From Sambucus nigra (taxonomy: Eukaryota; Streptophyta; Magnoliopsida; Dipsacales; Adoxaceae), in NCBI GenBank assembly GCA_949130495.1, contig OX422221.1, positions 157,885,241-157,949,240 on the forward strand: 64,000 nucleotides of DNA, given 5' to 3'. Both the position numbers and the translations under genes were made by a program. Below the pieces are notes generated by a model that was given only the letters and a program-made list of their open reading frames with translations, was not told the DNA's origin and did no database searches. Shown piece after piece: positions 62,781-64,000 of the stretch; the first letter of the stretch is position 1, and every line of letters begins with the position of its first letter.

Positions 62781-63554
62781 TGTGGCACCCCGTCCAATTA
62801 AATATCGGGTGATCAGTCCTTTATTAAATTAAAACATGATTATCATTTGGTTCATTCTTAACATCACTGTCGAAAACCATATTAATTACTAACCACCTAA
62901 TAGTTGATTAAGAAAGTGTCAAATTTTATCTTTTATTAAAAAAAAAATAATAAGCGGAAACAAAATAAACTAAACCATATACACAATCACTATCTAAAAA
63001 GATATTGAATCATAAATGACTTGCCGAATAAACCGTTGACTGAAAAATCCAAAACCAAAATATCCAACACCTAATAATAAATCTCAATACAAAATCTGAA
63101 CTAAAATAAAATCCGAATGAGTCCTAAAGACAACATAACCAAACTAAAATACTAAGATGAGATTTCTAATGTAGAAATGAAATAAAATTAGCATATACTC
63201 CAACTCCTGCATGCATCCACGTATGACGTAATTGCGTATCCTTGGAATAGATAGTCAAGTCTGGCGTCCTTGTGGATGGACACCTAAAAGGTTTTGAAAA
63301 TATTTGCAGAAAGGGTTAGAAACCAAGACATTTTTGAAAACATTTAGCAAGTGATTAATGTTGCAGTAAATAAAATGCATGAATGCTCTTCATATTTAAG
63401 TTAGTGTCGAACTCCCTTGATACTATTCTCGCCCCTCATCTAAAGTGTACACCTAACGCTTCTTCCTAACCCTCCTAGTTGTACTACCCCATATAGCTAG
63501 CCTTTTTATGTATACTTCTCGGCACACAACTCTAGCCCGAGTAATCTTACTAGT
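62781..63554 (-). repeat. Del-like LTR, 3' part, minus strand
   Basis: Begins TGTGGCACCCCG on +, equivalent to the minus-strand LTR end in S and G1; the following GGGTGATCAGTCCTTTATT matches 31683-31702. The terminal block is at 63255-63290 (GGCGTCCTTGTGGATGGACACC in two parts). It is cut at 63554 by the LTR that starts at 63555. Confidence 0.75.
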
Positions 63555-64000
63555 TGTAACACCCCGTAATTTTCAGGATTTAGTATTTAATTATTTTTGG
63601 GAGATATAAAAATATTTAAATTGGAGAAACTTAAATTTATGATTTGGAGAATTTATTTGAGTGGAAAGAATTATTTATATTTGACGACTTTAAGCTTAAT
63701 TGTTCGAAATTTTGTGTGTCGTACTTTGAGGTCAAAATTGGAGAATATTATAAAGTATTTTGGATGACAATTCTGAGTGCACAGTTGAGTCCGGATGGGT
63801 CGAGATAGTCAGAAAAGAGCACCCGGGGGTAGTAACCGGGTCTCAGGGCATTTTTGGGCATAGCCGAACCACACAAGGGGATTTGGGCAATTTTAATTAG
63901 GTCCATGTGACCAAAAATGGGATTAGGGGTTTTAAACCTAATTGAGGGAGTGTTAAATGGCAGTTAACAAATTCTAAACATAAGGGCTTGAGAGAAAGGC
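63555..64000 (+). repeat. Del-like LTR H, start, plus strand, runs off the window
   Basis: Starts TGTAACACCCCGTAATTTTC. It contains GTCCGGATGGGTCGAGATAGTC (in two parts, 63789-63810), the block found in all related LTRs here, and ends at the window edge in the beginning of a GAGA leader. It could be a 5' LTR, a 3' LTR or a solo LTR; the rest lies outside. Confidence 0.75.

Overview
This window is nuclear DNA of a flowering plant with a large, repeat-rich genome; nothing in it fixes the species. It is almost wall-to-wall LTR retrotransposons nested inside one another, with many microsatellites and two fold-back elements at the right. I see no convincing host gene, tRNA or rRNA.

Layout, left to right. 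1-4559: the 3' part of a + strand Tat/Ogre-type Ty3-gypsy element (A). It ends in a 594-bp LTR and carries antisense genes, one of which is an uninterrupted three-exon reading frame of 669 codons. 4560-33682: an old minus-strand Del/Tekay-like Ty3-gypsy element (G1). Its 5' LTR is at 31656-33682 and its 3' LTR remnant is at 4560-5295. Three insertions split it: element A in the 3' LTR, an unclassified piece of about 3.4 kb (about 5915-9325) in the integrase, and a minus-strand solo LTR (S, 9941-28156, flanked by CTGTC) also in the integrase. Inside S sits a complete 14.45-kb Tat element (B, 11443-25894). B has 0.96-kb LTRs, decayed gag and pol, a tandem array of 129-bp units and its own antisense gene.

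33683-34240 is a minus-strand Tat reverse transcriptase fragment (C), the sequence G1 landed in. 34233-35427 is the end of a + strand Ty3-gypsy element (D), whose 3' LTR (35428 to about 47285) is split by a 9.2-kb Copia element (E, 36759-45925, TSD GAGGT). 47290-47557 (X) precedes a related LTR (F, 47558 to about 59851), which is split by G, a 9.4-kb element with 3.58-kb LTRs and only a gag gene (49243-58640, TSD CCTAT). A diverged copy of X follows F. 60116-61050 holds fold-back elements and compound microsatellites, 61050-62780 is featureless AT-rich DNA, and the window ends with two more Del-like LTRs in opposite orientations (62781-63554 minus, 63555 onward plus).

The most interesting signals are: (i) antisense, intron-containing genes in both Tat elements, intact in A; (ii) clusters of GAA-N4-TTC palindromes about 1.0-1.3 kb from the start of four different LTRs, where the core sequence changes but the symmetry is often kept; (iii) a 10-unit higher-order duplication in B's 129-bp array; (iv) a young gag-only element whose gag is already frameshifted. 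All boundaries were read by eye and may be off by a base or two.
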